Assembly (NCBI GenBank): GCA_020636405.1
Contig: JACJXW010000007.1
Coordinates: 1 to 64,000, forward strand
Direction of reading: 5' to 3'
Source of the DNA: Lewinellaceae bacterium
GTDB taxonomy: Bacteria; Bacteroidota; Bacteroidia; Chitinophagales; Saprospiraceae
DNA: 64,000 bases
In this document: piece after piece, positions 26,901-34,685 of the stretch
Numbering within the stretch: the stretch's first letter is position 1
Layout of the letters: the number at the start of each line of letters is the position of its first letter
Translations under genes and position numbers: made by a program
The notes under the pieces: generated by a model
Databases searched by the model: none
What the model was told of the DNA's origin: nothing
The model's input: the letters and a program-made list of their open reading frames with translations, nothing else

Positions 26901-27992
26901 AAAACTTTCGGCAACCTGGGCAACCTGTATTTCAGGCAGGGACAATACGCCCAGGCCAAGGAATTCTTCGAGCAAAGCCTCGAGATCGGCCACAACCGCA
27001 TCGAGCCGACCTCCAACGCTCAGGTAGCCGCCAACCTGGGGCTCACCCATATGAACCAGGGCAACTACGATGAGGGCATTCGCTGCCAACGCGCCCAGCT
27101 CGACCTCTGCGAACAACACAACGATAAGCAGGGAATGGCCACCCTCTACACCAATATAGGCATCGTCTACTTCGAAAAGGGGGATTATGATGCAGCCCTG
27201 CAGACCTATCAAAAGGGGCTGGCCCTCTCCGAAGAACTGGGCAATAAATTGCTGACTTCCATCGCCATCGGCTGCATCGGCAGCGTCTACGAACGCAAAG
27301 GGGACTATCAGCGGGCTATGGAAAATTTCCAGCGGGACCTCGCCATTTGTGAGGAACTGGGCGACAAACAGGGCATTGCCATCGCTCTTGGCCTAATCGG
27401 CGAACTGCTCAGCGTACAGGGCGACTTCCACGGCGCCATTGAGTATCTTCAGAAAAACCTGATGCTTTGTGAAGAACTGAACTATCAGAAAGGCATCGCC
27501 AAGGCGGTGAATACTCTCGGCGATGTTTTTTACTTCACCAAACAATACGACCGCTCCCTGCATTTCTACGACCGGGCTATCGATGTGACCCGCAAGATCA
27601 ATAATCGCCTGGTATTGGGCACCAGCCTGGTGGAAAAAGGGATCGTACTGATGGAACTGGGCAAAATGGAAGGCATGGAGGACATCATCCGGGAAGCACT
27701 GGAGATCGCCGGAAACCTGGGCAACCCAGACCTGATCTTCGATGCGAAGATACTGGCCGCCAAATACGAACATCAAAAAGGGAACGAAGAGCAGGCCATC
27801 CGGATGCTGCATGCCCTCAACGCTGAAGACCTCTCTGCGGATAAGCATGCCTCCGTCAATTTCGAACTCTTTCTCCTGCTTCCCGAGGACAAACGCTACC
27901 ACCTGCGCGCACTGGAGCTCTATGAAAAGCTTTATCAGGAAACGCCCCGGTATAGTTATAAGATCCGCCTGCGGGCGCTGAGGGGGGATTAG
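23970..27992 (+). CDS. Double class III nucleotidyl cyclase with NTPase and TPR domains (soluble adenylyl cyclase-like)
   Basis: 1340 residues, cytoplasmic, GTG start at 23970. The first cyclase domain (about 20-200) carries both metal-binding aspartates, D30 in FVDLSGFT and D80 in YFAGDAF. The second (about 235-405) has lost the first aspartate (VFISFEGVE) but keeps the transition-state pair N352/R356 in GNRVNLAARL. Together they can form one complete C1/C2 active site, as in mammalian soluble adenylyl cyclase. An AAA/NTPase region follows with P-loop GEAGIGKS (445-452) and a Walker B-like VIELEDGHWLDD. From about 880 on there are at least ten TPR units (NLGNLYFRQGQYAQAKEFF-type). It probably makes cAMP or cGMP in response to a ligand or partner sensed by the NTPase/TPR part. 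No receptor gene lies beside it. Confidence 0.88.
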   Translation: MKNLIPHFVQEQYLGGTTHGQIEAYTLFVDLSGFTPLTEALMRQGTRGAEQLSVVLNEIFEPLVRMVYAKGGFIPYFAGDAFTAIFPSEGQPTGAKDIIQGAMLARNLFSQRQFRFGNFTIGIKFGLSFGTVEWGIVGRGAKAFYFRGAPIDGCAACQIKAKDKDIVIDEALRQNIPKGQFSLLDLEAGFYKIKGGIPSEEASIIPVILPPIERGVAMQFLPDAVARYNQEGEFRTVISVFISFEGVETHDLLNDFASVILEQINNFSGYFKEIDYGDKGGVMVGFFGAPVSFENNSDRALEFISSIREELRELQSKSSLRYRVGTAIGTAYTGIVGGVERCQYAAVGNRVNLAARLMTYAAWDEVLVDEEMQKNHHFHFLNRGDIEYKGIKGLVPTFRLVGRNYEAHTSYVGDMVGRDTELQQLLDFSRPLFEGRPAGAAYIYGEAGIGKSRLVHELKNVLYGQQLVYWHTCQSDQILKKPFNPFLYFLKNYFEQYPESTSLANIQNFEGRFNQLLEDLPNAQHPEAHAIQRELVRTRTVLAALIGLNFQNSIWDQLDAKGRYQNTLSAIINLLVAESLIHPVVIELEDGHWLDDNSRELLNELVRHIGRFPILLIVTSRYKDDGTKPEIISEGLLKEQETPVLEIDLNNLQPEAVRSFAELHLGGAINEEFFDLLLRTSNSNPFYLEQILEYFSESGLLEEENRQWTIRDKNVKLSSSINAILTARIDRLSTLVKETVKAAAVIGREFEVPILSEVMKTQEEFLRRNGNAAALLKEQIKRAERGQIWHAMNELRYIFRHSLLREAVYSMQLRARLQQLHRNIGEAIERLYADNLDERYVDLAFHYEQAGVFDKTCEYLRKAADHARNNYQNQQALDFYERLLKKLSRQKDVADQIQTHLKKGKVLELIGKWDDCEEAYDRALKLAKQSRDVLLLGQANNSMGRLLMLKGDYQKAMAILQTAAGLFESIDDKVGIAKTFGNLGNLYFRQGQYAQAKEFFEQSLEIGHNRIEPTSNAQVAANLGLTHMNQGNYDEGIRCQRAQLDLCEQHNDKQGMATLYTNIGIVYFEKGDYDAALQTYQKGLALSEELGNKLLTSIAIGCIGSVYERKGDYQRAMENFQRDLAICEELGDKQGIAIALGLIGELLSVQGDFHGAIEYLQKNLMLCEELNYQKGIAKAVNTLGDVFYFTKQYDRSLHFYDRAIDVTRKINNRLVLGTSLVEKGIVLMELGKMEGMEDIIREALEIAGNLGNPDLIFDAKILAAKYEHQKGNEEQAIRMLHALNAEDLSADKHASVNFELFLLLPEDKRYHLRALELYEKLYQETPRYSYKIRLRALRGD

Positions 27993-28007
27993 TTGATTTG
28001 TGTGATT

Positions 28008-28034
28008 GGTTGATTGGGCCCCCGAGGCCAATCA
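28008..28034. terminator. Hairpin between convergent genes
   Basis: ttgattgg and ccaatcaa form an 8-bp stem around a G/C-rich loop in the 67-bp gap between the cyclase and ATP-grasp stops. T-runs are weak, so terminator strength is uncertain. Confidence 0.45.
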
Positions 28035-28059
28035 ATCATTTACATAATCCCAGGGCCGA

Positions 28060-29274
28060 TTAATCCATCGGTTTCTTCGGCGCCGGAGCACTGGCGTGGA
28101 AGTCCTTCTGTATGCGCCCGGCGTACTCCTCGAGCAACTCGAGAACGCGCTCGCGCCGTTCGGAGCGGACGATCATGCCGATGTGGTAATCCTTCTGCAG
28201 GCGCCAAACGATCTCGGGGTCGGTAAAGCCGGAATTGTCAGGATGCTGAAAGCGGGAAAGAGAGACAATGATTCCGGTATACAATTTTTCAGGCATAGGA
28301 GCCTGGTAAGCCGCTCCACGGGCTATGGCATTTTCCAGGCGCGCCCATTCTCCCCAAAGGTTGATCCCCGATGAGAACTCCACCATTTCGGCGAGGTGAG
28401 CCCCTCCCACCCGGGAGGAGGTTTCCAGAAAGTAGAATTTACCATCCTCCTTCGAGCGTATAAACTCGGTGTGGGAGGCACTGAACTGCATGCCAAAAGC
28501 TTTCATCACCTGAGCGTTCAGTTGTTGAAGGGCTTTGTCCTCCTCACTTCCGAACTCGATGGTGTGGGAGCGGAAGATGCCGCCACCGTGGGCTACCTCG
28601 AGAGGTGTGCTGAGGTACTTGGAGGTCCGGCAGAACTGCACCTTACCTCCGGCAGTGATGGCGTCGACGTGGTAAACATCCCCCGGCTTGAATTGCTCCA
28701 CCAGGAAATGGTGGCGTTCATCCCCCAGGCTGTGAATGGCCTGCCAGAGCTCCTCGCTGCTGTGTACTTTGCGAATACCCGTAGCAGAAGCTTCCGAACG
28801 GGGCTTTACCACCCAGGGAGGGGAGGTGCGCAGAGTATAGTAGTTGATATCGGAATCGTGGAACAAAGAGCTGAAAGGCGGCACATCAATACCCGCTTCG
28901 GAAGCCCGGATGCGCATGGCCAGCTTATCGCGAAAGTAACGGGCGGTAGTTTGCCCCATACCCGGAATGCGGAACTCCTCGCGCAGAAAGGCCGCTTTCT
29001 CGACATCGAAATCGTCGAGAGCGACAATGCGGTCCACCTTTTTGTTGCGCATGAGCCAGGCCAGGCCACGAGCTATATTACTGAGGTTCTCGGGGGTGTT
29101 CGCTTCCGAATCTATGAAGAAAAATTCATCGATCGATTCTCTCGGCCATGCCTGGTGTTCCAGGGATTTCCGCGTGAGCAGGTAAACGGTATTTCCGGCA
29201 GCCTTGCAGGCACGCAGGAAGTCCTGCCCTTTGAAATAGCAGGAAATGCAGAGGAAAGTGAGTGGTGAATCCAT
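28060..29274 (-). CDS. ATP-grasp domain carboxylate-amine/thiol ligase-like protein
   Basis: I use ATG 29274 (MDSPLTFLCIS), seven bases downstream of the aminopeptidase stop; an upstream in-frame start at 29325 would overlap that gene. The 404 residues show the ATP-grasp layout. A Rossmann-like pre-grasp domain has VDRIVALDDFDVEKAAFLR. The RDKLAMRIRASEAGIDVPPF entry helix follows, then WVVKPRSEASATGIRKV with the ATP-contacting Lys, FLVEQFKPGDVYHVD, and the metal-binding FYFLETSSRVGGAHLAEMVE (Glu and Arg/Asn-type residues). It resembles carbamoyl-phosphate-synthase/biotin-carboxylase-like ligases of unassigned substrate. It is last in the operon esterase-aminopeptidase-ligase, which points to peptide or amino-acid conjugate metabolism (inference). 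Confidence 0.85.
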   Translation of the reverse strand: MDSPLTFLCISCYFKGQDFLRACKAAGNTVYLLTRKSLEHQAWPRESIDEFFFIDSEANTPENLSNIARGLAWLMRNKKVDRIVALDDFDVEKAAFLREEFRIPGMGQTTARYFRDKLAMRIRASEAGIDVPPFSSLFHDSDINYYTLRTSPPWVVKPRSEASATGIRKVHSSEELWQAIHSLGDERHHFLVEQFKPGDVYHVDAITAGGKVQFCRTSKYLSTPLEVAHGGGIFRSHTIEFGSEEDKALQQLNAQVMKAFGMQFSASHTEFIRSKEDGKFYFLETSSRVGGAHLAEMVEFSSGINLWGEWARLENAIARGAAYQAPMPEKLYTGIIVSLSRFQHPDNSGFTDPEIVWRLQKDYHIGMIVRSERRERVLELLEEYAGRIQKDFHASAPAPKKPMD

Positions 29275-29281
29275 AGAGCGA

Positions 29282-30769
29282 TTATTCCAGGTGGCTAATA
29301 TAATCCAGTAAAAGCCGCACGCCAAATGCCGTTGCGCTTTTCTGGGAGGAGAACTCCGAATCGTTGAACGCTACACCGGCGATATCGAGGTGAGCCCAGG
29401 CCGGATGCTCTTCAATAAAGGCTTCCAAAAACTTGGCGGCGCCGATGGCCCCTGCCACAGGACGCCCGCTGAAATTGCGCAGGTCGGCGACATCCGATTT
29501 GAGGTCGTCTTTATAGGCGTCCCACAGAGGGAGGCGCCAGATGCGTTCCCCGGTGCGTTCCCCGGCGGCAAAAAGCTGCCCGGCAAGGGCATCGTTATTG
29601 GAGAACAGCCCGGCGGCGTGATAACCGAAAGTACGTACGGTGCTCCCGGTCAGCGTGGCCAGGTCGATCATCGCCTCGGGCTGGAAATTCCTGGCCAGGT
29701 AACAGAGCCCGTCGGCCAGTATAAGCCGCCCTTCTGCGTCGGTATCGATCACTTCTATGGTTTTGCCGCTGTAGGACTCAATGACGTCGCTCGGTTTGAT
29801 GGACTTGGCATCGACGCTGTTATCAGTTGAGGGGACAATGCCTACCAGGTGTACCGGCATCTGCAGTTTGGCAGCAGCCTCGATGGTACCGAATACGGCC
29901 GCGGCTCCGCCCATGTCACTTTTCATATAGTGCATATTGGCGGAGGGCTTGATCGAAAGGCCGCCGGTATCGAAAGTGACGCCTTTACCCACGAGGCCTA
30001 TCGTCTTCAGTCCCGCGGAGGGCTCCTTCTTCGGGCGGTACTCCATAATGATGAAAGACGGCGGGAATTCGCTGCCCCGGTTGACGGCCAGCAGCGCGTG
30101 TAATCCCTCGGCGAGGATCTGTTCTTTATTCAGCGCCCGAACGCTGTATCCATATTTTTTTCCCGACTCCAGCGCCCATTGGGCCAGGGTTTCCGGGTTT
30201 TTCTTATTGCTGGGAGCATTGACCAGGTGGAAAATATCCATCTGGGTTTCGGCGATGGCCAAGCCCCTCCGCGCCGCCGCTACACAGGCCTTTGCCTGGC
30301 TTTCTTCTACCAGAACAGTTACCGTGGCGTCAGGGCTTCCGAGCACGTGGCCGTTCTCATTCGGAGCGTTTTTGTATCGGCCGATCTGGAAGGTGCCGAG
30401 CGCCAGCCCGTTGACAGCCGCCTCCGTCCAGGTAGCGGCATCGGCGGCAGAGAGGTTATCGTGTAGAAAGCTGACCCCCAGGTCCGGGGAAAGCTTTTGA
30501 CGGTATTTGTGCGAGAAAGAACGGAATGTTTTCAGCACATCGTGGAAGGCCGGAGATTGGCCCAACCCCAAAAGGAAAAAGCGGGTTTCACCTTTGTACA
30601 ACAGCTGGACTTCTCCCGGGTCGGCTTTAAAATCCGCCTCGATCAGCGGGCCGCCCCCGGCAGTTGAGGCAATGGCCTGGAGGGCTTTAGGCAAGGGATC
30701 TCCGGCAGCAAGAGGAATGATCACTGTCGGAGGTAAGCTTTTCAGGGTATGGTTAATTTTCAGGATCAT
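29282..30769 (-). CDS. pepA: Leucyl aminopeptidase (M17 family)
   Basis: M17 enzymes remove N-terminal residues from peptides, using two metal ions in a hexamer. The 495-residue protein has the C-terminal catalytic domain with GLVGKGVTFDTGGLSIKPS (metal-binding Lys and Asp), MHYMKSDMGGAAAVFGTIEA and the signature VIDTDAEGRLILADGL, so all conserved Asp/Glu/Arg residues are in place. The N-terminal domain (1-170) is divergent, as usual. The start overlaps the esterase stop in an ATGA arrangement (30766-30769), showing translational coupling; the ATP-grasp gene follows 7 bases after the stop. Confidence 0.93.
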   Translation of the reverse strand: MILKINHTLKSLPPTVIIPLAAGDPLPKALQAIASTAGGGPLIEADFKADPGEVQLLYKGETRFFLLGLGQSPAFHDVLKTFRSFSHKYRQKLSPDLGVSFLHDNLSAADAATWTEAAVNGLALGTFQIGRYKNAPNENGHVLGSPDATVTVLVEESQAKACVAAARRGLAIAETQMDIFHLVNAPSNKKNPETLAQWALESGKKYGYSVRALNKEQILAEGLHALLAVNRGSEFPPSFIIMEYRPKKEPSAGLKTIGLVGKGVTFDTGGLSIKPSANMHYMKSDMGGAAAVFGTIEAAAKLQMPVHLVGIVPSTDNSVDAKSIKPSDVIESYSGKTIEVIDTDAEGRLILADGLCYLARNFQPEAMIDLATLTGSTVRTFGYHAAGLFSNNDALAGQLFAAGERTGERIWRLPLWDAYKDDLKSDVADLRNFSGRPVAGAIGAAKFLEAFIEEHPAWAHLDIAGVAFNDSEFSSQKSATAFGVRLLLDYISHLE

Positions 30770-31902
30770 TTTTCGGTTTCTTTTTTATTGAAAAACAGCC
30801 ATTCCACCGCCCGGGGAAATTCTTCACCCCAGCGGGCTTCGTTGTGTTGGCCCTGGGGGTCAACGGAGAGCTTAAACTTGATGTTCGCGCTGCCGCTATC
30901 TTCGAAGGCCTTCTGGAATCTCCGGATGTTCGGCACCATATTGGCACTTTCTTCTTCACCTCCGTAAAGATAAATGTCCATGTCCTGAGGGTCGTGGAAA
31001 TTCAGGAAGTGGAAATGGATATTGGGCATTACCCACAAGGAGGGCGAAAAGACCATCAGCTTGCCGAAGACTTCCGGATACATCAGGCCTGCGTAAATGC
31101 TGATCAACCCGCCCATGGAACTGCCTCCGATGCCCGTATATGCCCGCTCCGGCTGGGTGCGGAAGTGCTTGTCCACATAGGCCTTCAGCGTATCGGCCAG
31201 AAAGCGGACGTACTTCTTGCCGTCCCCGGACCCCAGCTTGGTGTGATGAGAAGGGGTGAATTCCGCGATCCTTTCCTTTTCTGCATGGTCGATGGCAACG
31301 ATGATGATATCTCCGAAACCCCTCTCGGCCATTACCGCCAGCTTTTTATCCACCCCCCAATTGCCAAAAGGGGCATAATCGTCGAACAGGTTTTGTCCAT
31401 CCTGAAGATAAAGCACTGGATAGCGTTTGTCACTCTCCTGGTAGTCATGGGGAAGCAGGGCGGCAATACGGCGGGTTTTGATCAGTTGCGGGATCTCGAA
31501 CTGTTCGGAGATGACCTGTACCTCCGGAAGGAAGGCGGGGTTATAAGCCCGCCCATCCTTGAGCCACCGGGGAACATGATCACTTATTTCCCGCACCTGG
31601 TGCGTTTCCAGCCGCCGGTTCTGGGCAGGATTACCATGTTCATCAAGCTCACCGGCATCCCAGTTTCCCCTGTGGTATTTGTACTCCAGATAGCCAGGCA
31701 ACAAGTGTTTGTCTTTAAAGATGAAGCTGTATACGCCTGGGCCTTCCTGCTTCATTCGGTACTGCTCATCCCCTGTTCTCCATCCATTGAAATTGCCGGA
31801 AATGTAAACAGGAGTACTTCCCTCATCCGCTGTCGTCAGTCGGATCGACAAGCTTTCATTGTCTTGAGCGGTATGTTGTAGTGACGGTTTCTCGCCAGTC
31901 AT
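30766..31902 (-). CDS. Alpha/beta-hydrolase-fold esterase with N-terminal CBM48-like domain
   Basis: Start ATG 31902 (MTGEKPSLQHTAQD); the longer frame to 32040 has no gene-like character and contains the promoter. 378 residues. The N-terminal immunoglobulin-like domain (about 15-110) has VYISGNFNGWRTGD and YEYKYHRG-type strands (YLEYKYHRGNWD), as in CBM48/early-set modules. The esterase D-like catalytic domain has YPVLYLQDGQNLFDD, nucleophile serine in GIGGSSMGGLISIY, and the late HNEARWGEEFPRAVEWLF with the catalytic His. No signal peptide, so cytoplasmic. Enterochelin-esterase-like enzymes of this kind hydrolyse siderophore or carbohydrate esters; the substrate here is unknown. First gene of the operon with pepA and the ATP-grasp gene. 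Confidence 0.87.
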   Translation of the reverse strand: MTGEKPSLQHTAQDNESLSIRLTTADEGSTPVYISGNFNGWRTGDEQYRMKQEGPGVYSFIFKDKHLLPGYLEYKYHRGNWDAGELDEHGNPAQNRRLETHQVREISDHVPRWLKDGRAYNPAFLPEVQVISEQFEIPQLIKTRRIAALLPHDYQESDKRYPVLYLQDGQNLFDDYAPFGNWGVDKKLAVMAERGFGDIIIVAIDHAEKERIAEFTPSHHTKLGSGDGKKYVRFLADTLKAYVDKHFRTQPERAYTGIGGSSMGGLISIYAGLMYPEVFGKLMVFSPSLWVMPNIHFHFLNFHDPQDMDIYLYGGEEESANMVPNIRRFQKAFEDSGSANIKFKLSVDPQGQHNEARWGEEFPRAVEWLFFNKKETEK

Positions 31903-31995
31903 ATTGCGTTTTCCTGTTGTGGGAAGACGGGTTTTTCCCTCCTGGCCTCGGTTGCATTTCGGGTTGCTGCCAGGGGCCTTCTTTCCCAAAGTCCA

Positions 31996-32022
31996 CAAAA
32001 TTAAGAAATAATGAGCAGCAAA
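31996..32022 (-). promoter_or_regulatory. Promoter candidate of the esterase-pepA-ATP-grasp operon
   Basis: Minus-strand TAATTTTG (32003-31996) matches TAnnTTTG, with TTTG 15 bases upstream. It lies 94 bases before the esterase ATG. Confidence 0.5.
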
Positions 32023-32220
32023 AGTTATTGGTTTTCCCACTAATTGCAGGATGACGAAACAGGGGTAGTTGGAGTTATACCCATGCCCGGTACGGCCCGT
32101 CTCTTACAAATCCTGCCGTACCAACCTGCGGCGGGTGCCCCCACTGCCTGAAAAAAACAGGGCTGCTCCTATTTTTTTTGTACGTAGTTTTTCGAAAAAG
32201 GTGGCTACTTTATAGTAATT

Positions 32221-32392
32221 CGTTCAACGAAACAGTTGAGGTATTTCGGTTTTAAGGTGTTTCGGTATTGCGGACAGATGCCTCTGGGGGCAGTACAACT
32301 GTATGGTAGTGAACTTGGCGCCCCCATTCGAATGGCCGCCCGTAACACCGAAATACCATAACACCCGAACAATACCGTTCACCAAAAAACCG
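32221..32392. repeat. Imperfect inverted word-repeat element upstream of the ROK kinase gene
   Basis: Words of the form ggtatttcggtgtt occur at 32240-32271 and in reverse complement at 32343-32376, with gttcaac/gttcac-like ends. They enclose about 70 bp with a central attcgaat palindrome. There is no ORF. The rest of the 534-bp divergent gap (31903-32436) shows only the operon promoter at 31996-32022 and a T-run near 32170-32180. Confidence 0.6.
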
Positions 32393-32436
32393 GCTCCACC
32401 AACCACCTGGCTGCCGGGAAACCAACAAAAAATCCT

Positions 32437-33345
32437 ATGCAACCACTTTGGGGTATCGACCTGGGCGGAACAAAGATCGAAGGGGTTATTCTCGACAACC
32501 CGGAATCGGCTGAGGTAATTGCCCGCCTGCGCATCCCTACCGAAGCCGAAAAGGGCTACGGCCACATCGTAAGCCGGGTTCACCATCTGGTGGGCCTGCT
32601 CCGTAAAGCATCGGGGTTGGGCCCCGAAAAGATCGGCGTGGGCGGCCCGGGAATACCGGACCCGGACACACAGCTCATGAAAAACTGCAATACCACCGTT
32701 CTCAATGGGCAGCCGCTGCATAAAAACCTGGAAGAAACGCTGGGGGTGCCCGTCACGCTGGCCAATGACGCCAACTGCTTTGCCGTATCCGAAACCCGGT
32801 TGGGAGTCGTTAGGAAGCTGGCCCCGGAAGCCCGAACCGTCTTTGGCGTGATTATGGGCACGGGGGTAGGCGGCGGACTTGTGATCGACGGAAAAGTGTG
32901 GGAAGGCCGGCACGGCATCGCCGGCGAATGGGGCCACAATTTCCTGGACGAATCGGGCGGCCCCTGTTATTGCGGCAAGGTGGGATGTGTAGAAACCGTT
33001 CTTTCCGGCCCCGCCCTGGAAAAGTACTACGCCGGCCTGTCCGGGCAGCAATTCCGGATGCCGCAGATCGTAGAACGCCACCAGTCCGGCATCGACCCGG
33101 CGGCCTCGGCCACCGTGGAACGCCTTCTCCACTTTTTCGGCAAAGGCATCGCCGGGGTCATCAACCTGCTCGACCCCGATGTGATCGTCCTCGGCGGCGG
33201 CCTGGGCAACATCGAACTGCTCTACTCCGAAGGGGGGGCCGCCGCCCGGCCGTTCGTCTTCAACAACAGCCTGAAGACGAAATTCCTGAAGCCGGCGCTG
33301 GGGGACAGCGCCGGGGTGTTCGGGGCGGCTTTGCTGGTGGGGTGA
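32437..33345 (+). CDS. ROK-family sugar kinase (glucokinase/fructokinase-like)
   Basis: 302 residues, cytoplasmic. ATP-binding phosphate-1 loop WGIDLGGTKIEGVI at the N-terminus, substrate region VTLANDANCFAVSE with the catalytic-type Asp, FGVIMGTGVGGGLV (adenosine region), and the ROK signature EWGHNFLDESGGPCYCGKVGCVET with the Cys-x-Cys-G-x-x-G-Cys zinc site and its upstream His. DVIVLGGGLGN closes the C-terminal lobe. ROK kinases phosphorylate glucose, fructose, mannose or N-acetyl sugars; the exact sugar cannot be assigned. No DNA-binding domain is present, so it is an enzyme and not a ROK repressor. Confidence 0.93.
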   Translation: MQPLWGIDLGGTKIEGVILDNPESAEVIARLRIPTEAEKGYGHIVSRVHHLVGLLRKASGLGPEKIGVGGPGIPDPDTQLMKNCNTTVLNGQPLHKNLEETLGVPVTLANDANCFAVSETRLGVVRKLAPEARTVFGVIMGTGVGGGLVIDGKVWEGRHGIAGEWGHNFLDESGGPCYCGKVGCVETVLSGPALEKYYAGLSGQQFRMPQIVERHQSGIDPAASATVERLLHFFGKGIAGVINLLDPDVIVLGGGLGNIELLYSEGGAAARPFVFNNSLKTKFLKPALGDSAGVFGAALLVG

Positions 33346-33522
33346 GGGAAATGATAAAACGTGTTAATATCCGCAGCAAAACAATGGGGACACCAGAAGG
33401 CTAATAAAACTTAGTTATCAGGGGTATCTTTTTTCTGGGTATTTCGCAAATATAGTACTGAGAAAATTGTATTTTGAAGCTTTGTGCTTTGCAAGCCATA
33501 CGTAAAATCCAATCCATCAGCT

Positions 33523-33807
33523 ATGGAATTATCGAGAACTATATTTTGGGATACGAACTACAACAACATCGATTGGGAAAAAAGTTCTTCTTACGTTATC
33601 AGTAAGGTGGTCATGTATGGCACTATTCAGGATTGGTATTCCATTTGTACCTTTTACGGTATGGACCGCATCAAAAACGAGATGAAGAAAGTTCGGTATC
33701 TCGATGACAAATCCCTCGCGTTTCTAAGTATTATTTTTGATGAGCCTAAAGAGAATTTTCGATGCTATACCTGGAAGCAGTCTACCCCTCAACATTGGAC
33801 CTCTTGA
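33523..33807 (+). CDS. DUF6922-family protein, probable antitoxin
   Basis: Start ATG 33523 (MELSRTIFWDTNYNNIDWE), where DUF6922 proteins begin; the frame extends to 33484 without conserved sequence. The 94 residues show LSRTIFWDTxYxxIDW, SYVISKVVMYGTIQDWYSI and KKVRYLDDKSLAFLSIIFD, the typical blocks of this small Bacteroidota family. Its last 46 bases overlap the start of the AbiEii-type toxin gene, the arrangement of a toxin-antitoxin operon in which DUF6922 replaces AbiEi. Base composition is visibly more A/T-rich than in neighbouring genes, consistent with horizontal acquisition. Confidence 0.82.
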   Translation: MELSRTIFWDTNYNNIDWEKSSSYVISKVVMYGTIQDWYSICTFYGMDRIKNEMKKVRYLDDKSLAFLSIIFDEPKENFRCYTWKQSTPQHWTS

Positions 33808-34379
33808 AAAAGATAATGGCCATTCCGGAATTATCTGATTTTTACTTGGCGGGTGGTACTGCTTTAGCATTACAAATTGGGCATCGCGTGTCAGTTGATT
33901 TAGATCTTTTCGGAAAAACTGATATCGATTTTGGTGAGGTCCTTGAATTGTTATCTCCGATCGGTTCACCAGTAATGATGTCCCAAAGTAAAAGTGTACT
34001 TGTGCTTAACATCAGTGGGGTCAAGGTTGATTTTGTCAAATATAAATACGAGCTCCTAAGCCCAATTAAAATTCATGACAAAATTCGTTTGTGTTCTATT
34101 CCCGATATCGCAGCAATGAAACTGGCAGCAATCGCAGGCAGAGGAAAAAAGAGAGATTTTTACGACATTTTTTTCTTATTACAGCAATTTAACTTGAAAA
34201 AATTGATCGAATTTTATAATCAAAAATATCCAGATGGTTCTGAGTTTATAGTAGTTAAAAGCTTATCGTACTTCGAAGATGCGGAGGGAGACGAAGAGCC
34301 AGAGTTGTTAATCAACACAGATTGGAATAGTATCAAAAGATTTATTTCACAAGAGGTAAGAGCTACTTTTGGCAATTAA
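33762..34379 (+). CDS. AbiEii/AbiGii-type nucleotidyltransferase toxin
   Basis: 205 residues. The nucleotidyltransferase core is visible as FYLAGGTALALQIGHRVSVDLDLFG: the GG-x-A loop and the D-x-D metal-binding pair. A further strand carries an acidic residue (LNISGVKVDFVKY). The helical part KLCSIPDIAAMKLAAIAGRGKKRDFYDIFFLL (read as CSIPDIAAMKLAAIAGRG, then KKRDFYDIFFLL) is the standard AbiEii second half. In characterised type IV systems such enzymes add nucleotides to tRNA acceptor ends and arrest growth. It overlaps the DUF6922 gene by 46 bases, so the two are translationally coupled. It is A/T-rich relative to its surroundings. Confidence 0.9.
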   Translation: MLYLEAVYPSTLDLLKKIMAIPELSDFYLAGGTALALQIGHRVSVDLDLFGKTDIDFGEVLELLSPIGSPVMMSQSKSVLVLNISGVKVDFVKYKYELLSPIKIHDKIRLCSIPDIAAMKLAAIAGRGKKRDFYDIFFLLQQFNLKKLIEFYNQKYPDGSEFIVVKSLSYFEDAEGDEEPELLINTDWNSIKRFISQEVRATFGN

Positions 34380-34685
34380 GAGTGTGTTCATACGGCATTA
34401 AATTTTTCGCGCCGGCTAGCGTTCAAAACCAATGGATAAAAAGCTCTAGGATAAGCAGTTGTCCCTGATTACTTTTCAAACCCCCACTTCCTTCTATGCA
34501 TACTTAGGTATTTCTGGCTCGGCCAGAACTTTTCATTATCAGGGAGGAATAGGGTTTGTCCTTTCATCTTATTCAAACTGTATTCAGAATATTTGTTTTT
34601 TATTAAAAAACGCCCCCGACAAACTCCCTGCCACTTTAATTTCGTTATCCCTCCAAACCCTATTTACTAACCCACAACCACTCCC
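34380..34685. other. A/T-rich gap after the toxin-antitoxin pair
   Basis: The low-GC composition of the toxin-antitoxin island continues here to about 34680. A 76-codon plus-strand frame (34459-34689) overlaps the next gene's start and is not gene-like. AATATTTG near 34587 is one mismatch from a -7 box and could serve the next gene. Confidence 0.4.

Noticed and set aside
24513..27212. 899-codon open frame on the minus strand opposite the cyclase gene
   Set aside because: It mirrors the codon use of the real gene in a GC-rich region, has no recognisable domains, and the plus-strand protein has clear catalytic motifs across the same span.
32224..33132. 302-codon minus-strand frame over the ROK kinase
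   Set aside because: Shadow; the ROK signature motifs lie on the plus strand.
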